From Gemmatimonadota bacterium (GTDB taxonomy: Bacteria; Gemmatimonadota; Gemmatimonadetes; Gemmatimonadales; Gemmatimonadaceae), in the NCBI GenBank assembly GCA_028287305.1, contig JAQBPX010000032.1:1-64000 (forward strand): a DNA stretch of 64,000 nt, read 5' to 3'. The stretch's first letter is position 1. The number at the start of each line of letters is the position of its first letter. Below the pieces are notes generated by a model. That model ran no database searches. It was not told the origin of the DNA and saw only the letters and a program-made list of their open reading frames with translations. Position numbers and translations under genes: made by a program. This document shows positions 56,811 through 64,000 of the stretch, one piece after another.

Positions 56811-56846
56811 CTGATCCCCGCCACGATCGTGGCGGGGATCAGTTTT
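56811..56846 (+). terminator. Perfect palindromic rho-independent terminator
   Basis: CTGATCCCCGCCACGA pairs with TCGTGGCGGGGATCAG (56811-56842), then TTTT. The 32-base palindrome can fold with a small loop and is the strongest hairpin in the window. It closes the 126-residue gene and protects the ArsR gene from read-through. Confidence 0.9.
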
Positions 56847-56858
56847 GATCGCGATGAT

Positions 56859-56896
56859 ACTTAGGTATTGACCTTAGTGTTGCCCGATGCTACTCT
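56859..56896 (+). promoter_or_regulatory. Promoter and operator of the second ArsR operon
   Basis: TTGACC (56868-56873) and TACTCT (56891-56896) are 17 bases apart. ACTTAGGTATTGACCTTAGT (56859-56878) is a near-palindrome (AGGT-N4-ACCT core) that covers the -35. Six bases after the -10 comes the ATG at 56903, suggesting a leaderless message. Confidence 0.72.
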
Positions 56897-56902
56897 GCTT
56901 TC

Positions 56903-57244
56903 ATGGTCCACGCCGCAGTCGCCGATGACGTCTTTCACGCCCTGTCCAACCCGACGCGGCGCAAGGTCCTGGAGCTGCTGTCGGCGGGACCCGCCACCGT
57001 CAGCGACCTGGCGGAGCCGTTCGACATGAAGCTCCCCTCGTTCGTGCAGCATCTCTCGCTGCTCGAGCAGGCGCGGCTGGTGAAGTCGAGGAAGCGCGGG
57101 CGCGTGCGGACGTACGAGCTCGCGCCCGAGCGCTTCAAGGTGGCCGAGGACTGGCTGGCCGCGCGTCGCCGGGAATGGGAAGCCCGGCTCGACCGGTTCG
57201 ATGACTACGTCAAACAACTCAAGGAAAAGGAAGCCGAATCATGA
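56903..57244 (+). CDS. ArsR-family transcriptional regulator (second copy)
   Basis: The 113-residue winged-helix protein (ALSNPTRRKVLELLSAGPAT, VSDLAEPFDMKLPSFVQHLS, KSRKRGRVRTYELAPERFKV) lacks metal-binding cysteines. It is followed, with ATGA overlap, by an SRPBCC gene, the same pair as at 26096-26994. A dyad overlies its promoter. It differs enough from the first ArsR (about a third of residues shared) to be an old duplicate or separate import. Confidence 0.93.
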   Translation: MVHAAVADDVFHALSNPTRRKVLELLSAGPATVSDLAEPFDMKLPSFVQHLSLLEQARLVKSRKRGRVRTYELAPERFKVAEDWLAARRREWEARLDRFDDYVKQLKEKEAES

Positions 57245-57729
57245 GCAAGCACCCCGCACTCGACCCGAAGCTCGACTTCGCCATCGAGCGGTTCATCGAC
57301 GCGCCCACGCGCCTCGTCTGGGAAGCACTGACGAAGCCCGAGCACCTGAAGGAGTGGTACATGCCGCGGGAGTGGGGGCGCGTCGCGCGCGCCGCGATCG
57401 ACCTGCGTCCCGGCGGGATCATCAGCATCGACATCGCCGTGGGCGATGGCCGCGAAGTGCCGAATGTCGGGTGCGTGCTGGAGGTCGTGCCGCAGGAGCG
57501 ACTCGTCTGGACCTCGATGTTGTTCCCCGACTATCGCCCGGCGGTGTTCGACGACATCCCGATCACGGCGATCATGACGATGGAGGCCGAGGGCACCGGC
57601 ACGCGCTACGTGTTCACGGCGCTGCACCGGGACGAGGCGGACTTCGTGAAGAACAAGGAGTCGGGGTTCTACCAGGGCACCGAGATCGCCGTGGACCAGT
57701 TCGTGGCGCACGTGATCGGGATGAAGTAG
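57241..57729 (+). CDS. SRPBCC / AHSA1-family protein
   Basis: The 162-residue protein (FAIERFIDAPTRLVWEALTK, EHLKEWYMPREWG, VGCVLEVVPQERLVWTSMLF, RYVFTALHRDEADFVKNKES) is a START/AHSA1-type domain. The ATGA overlap with the ArsR stop shows translational coupling. In such pairs the SRPBCC protein may bind the inducer. It converges on the acyl-CoA synthetase gene. Confidence 0.92.
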   Translation: MSKHPALDPKLDFAIERFIDAPTRLVWEALTKPEHLKEWYMPREWGRVARAAIDLRPGGIISIDIAVGDGREVPNVGCVLEVVPQERLVWTSMLFPDYRPAVFDDIPITAIMTMEAEGTGTRYVFTALHRDEADFVKNKESGFYQGTEIAVDQFVAHVIGMK

Positions 57730-57747
57730 TGCCGTGCGGGGCGGGCG

Positions 57748-59319
57748 CTATTGGCTCGTGATTGCCGCCCGCCCACCGCGCAGCACGTACTTCTGGATCT
57801 TCCCCGTGGCCGTCTTCGGCAACTCCGCCAGGACGGTCACTCCCTTCGGCACCTTGAACCCGGCCAGGCGACCGCGCGCGAACTCGCGCAGCTCCTCCTC
57901 GGTGAGTGACGCGCCGGGCTTGAGCACCACAAAGGCATGCGGTGCCTCGCCCCACTTCTCGTGCGGCATTCCCACCACCGCCACCTCGTGCACCGCAGGG
58001 TGACGGAGGAGGACCCCCTCCACCTCGATCGAGGAAATGTTCTCGCCGCCGCTGATGATGACGTCCTTCATCCGGTCGCGAATCTCGAGATAGCCGTCCG
58101 GATGCACCACGGCGGCATCGCCCGAGTGAAACCATCCGCCCTGGAACGCCCGCGCCGTCGCTTCCGGGTCGCGAAAGTAGCCCTCCATCACCACGTTGCC
58201 ACGCACCACGATCTCGCCGACGGTGGCACCATCCCTTGGCACGTCACCCAGCTGCTCGTCGACGACTCGCAGCTGTCCCGATGCAATGAGCTCCACGCCT
58301 TGCCGCGCCTTCACCTTGGCGCGCTCGCCGAGTGAGAGGGCATCGTGTTCCGCGCGTGGCTCGCATACGCTGATCAGCGGCGAGGTCTCCGTGAGCCCGT
58401 AGACCTGGAGGACGTTCCAGCCCAGGACGTCCTCGACGCGCTCGATCGTGTGTGCCGCCGGTGGTGCGCCGGCGGTGAGCACGCGCACGCCCCGCGGCGC
58501 GTGCAGTCGCAGCTCGTCGGGTGCACTCGCGATCATGATGAGCACCGTCGGCGCGGCGCAGAGCATCGTGATGCGTTCGGCCTGAAGCAGCCGGTAGATG
58601 TTCGGCGCGTCCACCCTCCTCACGCAGACGTGCGTGCCGCCCGCCGCCGTCACGATCCAGACGAACGTCCACCCGTTCGCATGGAACATCGGGAGCGTCC
58701 AGAGATATCGGTCGGCGCAGGTCATGGGGCTGTGGAGCAGCGTGCCGATCGCGTTCATCCACGCATTCCGGTGCGTGATCATCACGCCCTTCGGCTTCGC
58801 GGTCGTGCCGCTCGTGTAGTTGATCGTGAGCAACGCTCCCTCGTCGATCTCCTCGCGGTTGAAGTCGGGCGTCGCCGTCGCCAGCAGTTGCTCGTAGTCG
58901 AGCCATCCCTCCCGGCCGCCCTCGAGCGCGACGAAGTGCTCGACCGCTGACATCTCGTGCCGCACCGTGTCCACGAGGTCCAGGAACTCCGAGTGCACGC
59001 AGAGCACCCGGCTCCCGGAGTGGTTGACCATGTAGACCCAATCGCTCGGCAGGAGGCGAAAGTTGAGCGGTACGACCACGGCGCCGACCTGCGGAACGCC
59101 GTAGAAGGCTTCGAGGTGCGCATGTGTATTCGGCGCGACGTAGGCGATGCGGTCGCCGGGAGCGACGCCGAGCGTCTGCAGCGCACTCGACCAGCGGTCG
59201 CAGCGCTCGAAGAACTCCGAGTAGGTCCAACGCTGGTCGCCGTCGACCACGGCCTCGCGGTCACCGTAGAGCGACCGGGCGCGGCGGGCGAACTCCAGGG
59301 GTGTGAGTGCGGTCTGCAT
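57748..59319 (-). CDS. AMP-forming acyl-CoA synthetase
   Basis: The 523-residue enzyme has the ANL motifs in order: YTSGTTAKPKGV near residue 170 (phosphate loop), VYGLTETSPL (A5), a GWFHSGDAAV stretch, DRMKDVIISGGENISSIEVE, and PKTATGKIQKYVLR with the catalytic Lys near the C-terminus. It activates a carboxylic acid, probably a medium or long-chain fatty acid, to the acyl-CoA. It lies on the minus strand between a convergent SRPBCC gene and a DUF1801 gene (19 bases), with no other lipid genes near. Confidence 0.94.
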   Translation of the reverse strand: MQTALTPLEFARRARSLYGDREAVVDGDQRWTYSEFFERCDRWSSALQTLGVAPGDRIAYVAPNTHAHLEAFYGVPQVGAVVVPLNFRLLPSDWVYMVNHSGSRVLCVHSEFLDLVDTVRHEMSAVEHFVALEGGREGWLDYEQLLATATPDFNREEIDEGALLTINYTSGTTAKPKGVMITHRNAWMNAIGTLLHSPMTCADRYLWTLPMFHANGWTFVWIVTAAGGTHVCVRRVDAPNIYRLLQAERITMLCAAPTVLIMIASAPDELRLHAPRGVRVLTAGAPPAAHTIERVEDVLGWNVLQVYGLTETSPLISVCEPRAEHDALSLGERAKVKARQGVELIASGQLRVVDEQLGDVPRDGATVGEIVVRGNVVMEGYFRDPEATARAFQGGWFHSGDAAVVHPDGYLEIRDRMKDVIISGGENISSIEVEGVLLRHPAVHEVAVVGMPHEKWGEAPHAFVVLKPGASLTEEELREFARGRLAGFKVPKGVTVLAELPKTATGKIQKYVLRGGRAAITSQ

Positions 59320-59338
59320 GGTTTGTCTCCGCCGTGCG

Positions 59339-59842
59339 CTACGCGAGCCCCTTCACGCGCTTGTAGTAGGCGAGGTATTCCTGCGGTGTCGACATTGCGA
59401 TCACTCTCGCCACGGAAACGAGCTCGAGGTCCTCGAGCTGCCTGAAACGCAGGCAGCACAGTCCCATGTCGAGCCGCTTTCCCGCCTTCCGGAACGCGTC
59501 TGCGAGCAGCGTTTCGGGGAAGGGCATTGTGTACTTGCCGCTCGAGCTGTCGTGCACGCCCATCAGGTAGAGCGAGTTGTAGTTCTTCTGCGCTCCGAGG
59601 CCCACGTAGCAGAGTGGCTGGCCGTTGTGCGTGTCGGAGAACTGCTCGAGCGGGATCCCCCAGTTGATCACGCCCCAGCCCATGTACTCCGCGTATCCCT
59701 TGCGGATGTTCTTGAGGACGAAGTCGCGGGCAGTCTCGATCACGCTTCGCTTTTCGGGGGCGAGCGAGGCCAGGTAGGCCGCGACGGTGGTTGGGCGAGC
59801 GGCCGTCGGCTTCGCTCGCGATGCTTTCGCGGCCATGGGCAT
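59339..59842 (-). CDS. DUF1801 family protein (copy 3)
   Basis: GAGGAGG before the ATG at 59842 fixes the start; the product has 167 residues with a basic N-terminus. TTVAAYLASLAPEKRSVIET, YMGWGVINWGIPLEQF and CYVGLGAQKNYNSLYLMGVH parallel the protein at 3558-4007 in motif order. The function is unknown. It precedes the acyl-CoA synthetase gene by 19 bases on the same strand and may be co-transcribed. Confidence 0.88.
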   Translation of the reverse strand: MPMAAKASRAKPTAARPTTVAAYLASLAPEKRSVIETARDFVLKNIRKGYAEYMGWGVINWGIPLEQFSDTHNGQPLCYVGLGAQKNYNSLYLMGVHDSSSGKYTMPFPETLLADAFRKAGKRLDMGLCCLRFRQLEDLELVSVARVIAMSTPQEYLAYYKRVKGLA

Positions 59843-59976
59843 GTTCCTCCTCGGCAGGCGGACTGCACTGTTCCGAACGGATTCAATGTGGGGCGGCCAT
59901 TCGGGTTGCGCGAGCCTTGTAGCGAGTCGTTCGGATGTTTGCACGTGGGCACATCGCACGTGCGAGCCCGGACGAG

Positions 59977-60633
59977 TCACTCGTGCCTAGGGCCCGAGTC
60001 GAAGATCGCGGTCTCCTGGCCCACTTCCACTTCACCGTACCTCAGGTTGCCCGCACGCTCGTACACGTGAAGTACGGCGCCAGTCGTGTTCGACTGTGTA
60101 TCGACAAGCCGGAGACCGCGCGGTTGCGTGCCAGCTCCGAAGAGGCGCTTGCCGGTACCGAGGACAACCGGGAATTGCCAGATACGCAGGGTGTCGACGA
60201 GGTCGTGCGCGAGGAGGGTCTGGAGAAGGTCGCAGCTTCCATGGACCTGAATCTCGCCCCCTTCCTGCGCCTTGAGCTCGGCGACCGCTGTTGCAACGTC
60301 GCCCTCTAGCAGGTGCGAATTGTTCCACGCGAGCGAGTCGACCGTTCGTGACGCGACGAACTTCGGCCGGGAGTTGAGCGCTGTCGCAATCTGGTCGCTC
60401 GGATCGGTGGAGTTCGGCCAGGAACCAGCGAAGATTTCGTATGTCCTGCGCCCGAGCAGGTAGGCGCCCGCGTGCGTGGTCCACTCCGTCATGATCTCGA
60501 GGAACTTCTCGTCGAAGTAGGGGACCAGCCAGCCACCGTGCTCGAAGCCACCGTCGCGGTCCTCGTCGGGGCCGCCAGGGGCCTGCATGACACCATCCAA
60601 TGTCGTGAACGTGCCCGCCACCAGCTTTCTCAT
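59977..60633 (-). CDS. Dihydrofolate reductase-like family protein (copy 5)
   Basis: The ATG at 60633 gives 218 residues: MRKLVAGTFTTLDGVMQAPG, GAYLLGRRTYEIFAGSWP, IQVHGSCDLLQTLLAHDLVD and TLRIWQFPVVLGTGKRLFGA. It is the RibD C-terminal fold with the LDG opening and a HGSxDLxQTL cofactor loop, like the annotated deaminase/reductase YyaP-type proteins. It is alone on its strand. Confidence 0.92.
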   Translation of the reverse strand: MRKLVAGTFTTLDGVMQAPGGPDEDRDGGFEHGGWLVPYFDEKFLEIMTEWTTHAGAYLLGRRTYEIFAGSWPNSTDPSDQIATALNSRPKFVASRTVDSLAWNNSHLLEGDVATAVAELKAQEGGEIQVHGSCDLLQTLLAHDLVDTLRIWQFPVVLGTGKRLFGAGTQPRGLRLVDTQSNTTGAVLHVYERAGNLRYGEVEVGQETAIFDSGPRHE

Positions 60634-60740
60634 CGCATCTTCCCCGTTGTGGAACGGTGCTTCGCTCGATCGCCCCCAGCATACGTCAGTTCCGGCGTCG
60701 TCAAGCCGATGTCGAGGGATCGGAAACGTCGGGACTGACG

Positions 60741-60983
60741 CTATCCTCGGCCTCGGTCCAGATGGAGCGCGACCGCGATGGCCCAGGTGACGCGAGAGGG
60801 ACGCCTGAGTGCGATGACCAACCCGACTGCCACCGCCATCACGCCATACCAATGGAGCAGCAGGTAGGCAGTTTGTCCATCGGGAGGTGGAACTGGCAGG
60901 CCGAGCGCTATGAACAGCGCGATGGCGGCGAAGAGGGCCTCCGCCCAGCGGGCGCGTCGCATAAGTCTTTGGGCTTCCGTCAC
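60741..60983 (-). CDS. Small membrane protein, 80 aa
   Basis: The GTG at 60983 abuts the VOC gene's stop with no gap; an ATG at 60962 is an alternative that drops seven residues. The protein has two hydrophobic segments (ALFAAIALFIALGLPVPPPD and LLHWYGVMAVAVGLVIAL) and a short tail. I recognise no family. It is likely to be translated with the VOC gene. Confidence 0.65.
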   Translation of the reverse strand: MTEAQRLMRRARWAEALFAAIALFIALGLPVPPPDGQTAYLLLHWYGVMAVAVGLVIALRRPSRVTWAIAVALHLDRGRG

Positions 60984-61430
60984 TCAGCCACCCGCCCTGA
61001 TCTCCTCAGCCAGCCCGATGAGGATTCCCTCGGGACCGCGGATGTAGCAGAGACGATACGACTGCTCGTACTGAACCACTTCGCCCACGAGCTGCGCGCC
61101 GAGCTTGCGGAGCCGGGCGAGCGTGTCGTCGATGTCGACAACCGTGAACATGACGCGCAGGTAGCCGAGCGTGTTCACCGGGGCGTTGCGGTGATCGGCG
61201 ACGACGGGCGGGGTGAGGAATCGAGAGAGCTCGAGGCGACTGTGGCCGTCGGGCGTAACGAGCATGGCGATCTCGACGTGCTGGTTGCCCAAACCGGTGA
61301 CGCGTCCGGCCCACTCGCCCTCGATCATGGCGCGCCCCTCGAGCCTCAGGCCAAGCTCGACGAAGAACGGGATGGCGGCGTCGAGGGATTTCACCACGAT
61401 GCCGACGTTGTCCATTCGCTTGATGGTCAT
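60984..61430 (-). CDS. VOC (glyoxalase-like) family protein
   Basis: The 148-residue protein reads MTIKRMDNVGIVVKSLDAAI, FFVELGLRLEGRAMIEGEWA, MFTVVDIDDTLARLRKLGAQ and CYIRGPEGILIGLAEEI. It is a two-module VOC domain with the terminal Glu of the EGI-I-LAEE strand. Its N-terminal metal position is Asn (DNVG), a variation seen in lactoylglutathione-lyase-like proteins. The substrate is unknown. Confidence 0.9.
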   Translation of the reverse strand: MTIKRMDNVGIVVKSLDAAIPFFVELGLRLEGRAMIEGEWAGRVTGLGNQHVEIAMLVTPDGHSRLELSRFLTPPVVADHRNAPVNTLGYLRVMFTVVDIDDTLARLRKLGAQLVGEVVQYEQSYRLCYIRGPEGILIGLAEEIRAGG

Positions 61431-61449
61431 GTCATCTCCAGTAGCGTGA

Positions 61450-62655
61450 TCACGCGCCCGGACATCCGGCGTGCACGCCCGATCGGACGGCGGGAATCAC
61501 GTGCTCGCGCAGGAGGCGCGTGCCGAGGGTGTTGCCGGTCGTGAAGTCATTGTAGCGGCCGGAGAGGATGGTGACGACCATGTCGAGGCCGGGTAGCACG
61601 AAGATGCGCTGCTGTCCGTTGCCCACGGCGGTGCGCGCCTCGATGAGGCCCCGCGATGTGGGGTAGCACGAGTACCACCAGAAGAACGAGTAGCCGAAGG
61701 AGCCGTCGGCTGGGGTGCCTGCGGACCGATCCCGCCCCGCTGCGGCCGCGAAGGGGAATTGTCGACGGGTGGACTGCGCGACCCAATCTGCCGGCAGCAC
61801 CTGCCGACCATTCCATCGGCCGCCGTGCAGGTACAGTGACCCGAACTTCGCGAGGTCACGCGCTCTCAACCTGAGCCCGGAGGCCGCGCTCGGCATGCCG
61901 GCGAGGTCGCCGACCCACTCGACCGTGTCGATCCCCAGCGGCGCGAACAGCCTGGCGCGGGCGTACTGCTGGAACGGCATCTTCACCGCGCGCTGGACGA
62001 CGGCGGCCATCACCTGGACGAGTCCACCGTTGTAGTTGAATTGCGCACCGGGCTGGAAGGTGAACGGCCGCGACAACACGTATCGAAGCGGCTGGGAGTC
62101 GCGCGTCATGCCGATCTCGTCGTTCTTCGGGTCGGAGTAGGGAACGCTCTCGTCCCACTGGAGGCCCGACGTCATCCCCAGTACGTGGCGCAGCGTGAGG
62201 CGTCGTCGATCTGGCGTGTTCAACTCTGGGTATTCCGGGAACCAGTCCATCACGGGCTGGTCGAGGGACTTGATCGCGCCGTCGGCGAGGGCGAGGCCCA
62301 CGAGCGCGCTGATCACGCTCTTGGTCACGGAGCGCACGTCGTGCAGGGAATCGCGCGCCATGGAGACGCGCCCGCGCGGAGTGCCCCAGCGTTCATCGAA
62401 ACCGTCGAAGTACTCCTCGTAGATGAGGCGGCCGGAGCGCTCGATGAGGATCGCGTGCACGCCGAGCTCGGGCCATGCGCGAACGGACGCGGTGAGGGCG
62501 GCAAGGCGGCTCGCGTCGACACCCATGGACTGGGGCGTGGCGGTGGTCCAGCCGTCAGTCGCGCTTGGGAATGCAGGCGCCGTGAGCGGACCCTGAGCAA
62601 GGCCACGGCTCGGGATCAGGACGACGAAGGCGAGTGCGTGCAGGTACGTGCGCAT
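61450..62655 (-). CDS. Beta-lactamase-family serine hydrolase
   Basis: The ATG at 62655 gives 401 residues with a signal peptide (LHALAFVVLIPSRGLAQ). The class C / penicillin-binding-protein-like core has SVTK (Ser109, Lys112), YNGG with Tyr near 208, and SGLQWDES and ADWVAQSTRR stretches. The family includes esterases, D-aminopeptidases and peptidoglycan-active enzymes, not necessarily resistance enzymes. It should act in the periplasm. It lies 19 bases before the VOC gene. Confidence 0.92.
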   Translation of the reverse strand: MRTYLHALAFVVLIPSRGLAQGPLTAPAFPSATDGWTTATPQSMGVDASRLAALTASVRAWPELGVHAILIERSGRLIYEEYFDGFDERWGTPRGRVSMARDSLHDVRSVTKSVISALVGLALADGAIKSLDQPVMDWFPEYPELNTPDRRRLTLRHVLGMTSGLQWDESVPYSDPKNDEIGMTRDSQPLRYVLSRPFTFQPGAQFNYNGGLVQVMAAVVQRAVKMPFQQYARARLFAPLGIDTVEWVGDLAGMPSAASGLRLRARDLAKFGSLYLHGGRWNGRQVLPADWVAQSTRRQFPFAAAAGRDRSAGTPADGSFGYSFFWWYSCYPTSRGLIEARTAVGNGQQRIFVLPGLDMVVTILSGRYNDFTTGNTLGTRLLREHVIPAVRSGVHAGCPGA

Positions 62656-62689
62656 CGTGCGGCGATGATTGCGGTGGAGGGATGGATCC

Positions 62690-63223
62690 TCAGACAGCCC
62701 CACGGAGGAGCGTGCGATAAAGCAGCGTGCAATCATAGCCTGCGAGGGAGTAGACCGAGAGTGTGTCGGCTACTCCGGATGGTGGAGACGGGAGGGCGAG
62801 CACCTCCGCGGTCGAGTTCTCCAACTGGGAAGGCGCGAGTCTCACCGCGGTCAGGTGCGGCGTGAACGAGAACGGCGTCGGCAGGTAGCGAAGTCCAGAG
62901 TGAGCCAGCACCTGATGGAGGTGCCGCCACGGCGCGGGATCGGTGGGCGGGTAGTAGAAGACGCCCGATCCCTCGAACGTGGTCATGGCGTCGAATGACA
63001 CGGGAAGGGGCGCCGTGAGTTCGGCCAGCCGCTCGACGGCGGCGAGGGCCTCGCCGGGCACGGTGTCAGGCGCGAAGACGCCGACCCCTGACGAGCCCAC
63101 GAGGGTGATCTCGACGGGCAGGGGCGCGAGCCGCGGGGAGAAGCGCTCGCGCATCCCGCGCACGAACGTGCCCACCGCGCCCGGCATGTCCACCACCACG
63201 TACGTCGGCCTGGTGAAGTCCAC
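62690..63223 (-). CDS. 2H phosphoesterase / 2'-5' RNA ligase-like protein, first catalytic His replaced
   Basis: The GTG at 63223 gives 177 residues. FTPHLTAVRL contains the second HxT motif. The matching first motif, expected as H-x-T near residue 40, reads VEITLVGS, so its histidine is glutamate. The fold (two similar halves, VVVDMPGAVGTFVRGMRERF and LPVSFDAMTTFEGSGVFYYP) is otherwise preserved. The protein may thus be a binding rather than catalytic 2H member, or use another residue. It follows a 194-residue gene by 17 bases. Confidence 0.78.
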   Translation of the reverse strand: MDFTRPTYVVVDMPGAVGTFVRGMRERFSPRLAPLPVEITLVGSSGVGVFAPDTVPGEALAAVERLAELTAPLPVSFDAMTTFEGSGVFYYPPTDPAPWRHLHQVLAHSGLRYLPTPFSFTPHLTAVRLAPSQLENSTAEVLALPSPPSGVADTLSVYSLAGYDCTLLYRTLLRGAV

Positions 63224-63240
63224 GGCGAGATCGACTCCAA

Positions 63241-63825
63241 CTACACCCTGAGGGAATGGACCACCGACAGTTGTTGCGCCTGCGCCGTGCGAAGCAGGGC
63301 GAGCATGCTGCGCAGGTACGTGAAGAGGTAGTCCGCTCCCTCACCATCGTCGCCGCCGACCTGACGGTCGAAGGCCGGGTTCGCGCTCACGTAGTCGCGG
63401 GCCAGCGCCGCTTCGACTTCTCCGTCACCGAAGATACCGCCGTCATCGGCGAAGTAGACACGGATTGGGTCGGCTGCAAGGTTCGACAGCAGCTGGTCGA
63501 GCTGCTCGGCTGCGGCATCGACGGCTGCCGAGTCGAGCACCGTCACCGCCGTGAGGCCGAGCTCAGTTTCGAACCTGTACTGTCCACTGTCCTCCAGAAA
63601 CTGGAGCGCCGTGCCCGCCGGGAACGAGCGCAGGAGGCCTTGCGTGGTGTAGATCGCCCAGCCACTCCGCGTAGTTCCGCCGAGGTGATGCAGCCCGTCC
63701 ACCCTCGAGCCTGCACGTCCCCCTGCCTCGAGCTTGAGGGCGTCGAACTCTTCGAGCGACGCCAGCGTCGACGGCAGTTCGTGCGAGGCTACCGTAAAGG
63801 TGCGCGTGAGGTAGGCGTGTGACAT
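63241..63825 (-). CDS. Hypothetical protein, 194 aa, partner of the 2H gene
   Basis: The ATG at 63825 gives 194 residues; no clear ribosome-binding site precedes it. HLGGTTRSGWAIYTTQGLLR, LQFLEDSGQYRFETELGLTA and VEAALARDYVSANPAFDR are the main features of a soluble alpha-beta protein. I cannot name a family. It stands 17 bases before the 2H-like gene, so they are probably co-transcribed. Confidence 0.72.
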   Translation of the reverse strand: MSHAYLTRTFTVASHELPSTLASLEEFDALKLEAGGRAGSRVDGLHHLGGTTRSGWAIYTTQGLLRSFPAGTALQFLEDSGQYRFETELGLTAVTVLDSAAVDAAAEQLDQLLSNLAADPIRVYFADDGGIFGDGEVEAALARDYVSANPAFDRQVGGDDGEGADYLFTYLRSMLALLRTAQAQQLSVVHSLRV

Positions 63826-64000
63826 GATCAGGATGTGGTGTTGAAAATCGGACGCCAGCGAGCTGCACCTACGCTTCAGTTCCATCCGGAATGCGCACCA
63901 CGAGCCATGACCGTGCGTATCTCCTGCACCAGGCATGCCCGCCGCGAGTGGTGCTCTGTGATAGCATGACTTCGTTGGGTTTCCCCGGAAGCGCTTGTTG

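Noticed and set aside
61450-62655. The SVTK hydrolase as an antibiotic-resistance beta-lactamase
   Set aside because: The wider family is mainly esterases and peptidases, and motifs specific to true class C resistance enzymes are not evident.
1-64000. CRISPR arrays, transposases, integrases, phage genes or toxin-antitoxin pairs
   Set aside because: None was found: no regularly spaced repeats, no DDE or tyrosine-recombinase motifs and no terminal inverted repeats with target duplications.

Overview
The window is a GC-rich (roughly two-thirds G+C), densely coded bacterial chromosome segment with about 77 protein genes. I see no rRNA, tRNA, CRISPR array, insertion sequence or phage gene. The gene content suggests a soil or sediment bacterium with a Gram-negative envelope, most like Gemmatimonadota. 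It has three large eukaryote-type Ser/Thr kinases fused to membrane or TPR modules, many lipoproteins, a secretin and a probable outer-membrane barrel, and repeated single-domain families (dihydrofolate-reductase-like, VOC, DUF1801, ArsR plus SRPBCC). The phylum is an inference from family content; no marker gene is present.

Layout. 1-2.2 kb: a cut-off PLP-dependent dehydratase translationally coupled to an ornithine-cyclodeaminase-family enzyme. 2.3-8.5 kb: assorted small proteins (DUF2911, DUF1801, GNAT, VOC, a BNR-type lipoprotein). 8.5-13.8 kb: a clear four-gene operon of a YtrA-type GntR repressor, an ABC ATPase, a permease with a large external domain and a secreted S9 peptidase, behind a strong promoter with repeated operator half-sites. 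13.9-20.4 kb: secreted proteins, a kinase-TPR protein, DUF4386, an AraC regulator and a Nudix hydrolase. 20.5-22.2 kb: a YCII (DGPF) protein with an ECF42-type sigma factor. 22-27 kb: DUF817 and DUF2164, a second kinase, and an ArsR-SRPBCC-DUF1801 operon. 27-37 kb: GNAT, GyrI-like, DHFR-like, VOC, EthD and small membrane proteins, a DUF11 surface protein and a LuxR-type regulator. 37.5-42.6 kb: a calcium-repeat lipoprotein and a third, 1064-residue kinase-TPR protein.

42.6-49.2 kb is a long same-strand run: barrel-like protein, membrane-anchored AraC regulator, TPR-secretin lipoprotein, TauE/SafE permease, DHFR-like protein and threonine dehydratase. 49.3-54.7 kb holds coupled small genes (MBL-fold lipoprotein, DUF2200, a Tat-exported protein, SnoaL-like). 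54.7-63.8 kb holds an ABC-F ATPase, a second ArsR-SRPBCC pair, an acyl-CoA synthetase, DUF1801, DHFR-like, VOC, a serine hydrolase and a degenerate 2H phosphoesterase.

Themes. Genes are commonly coupled by 1-4 base start/stop overlaps (ATGA, GTGA, TGATG and one CTGA). Several promoters place the -10 box 6-8 bases before the ATG, suggesting leaderless messages for regulators. The best candidates for something undescribed are the GntR/ABC/permease/peptidase operon, the orphan TPR-secretin with its co-directional barrel gene, and a near-identical 19-base dyad shared by two divergent promoters 3.4 kb apart.
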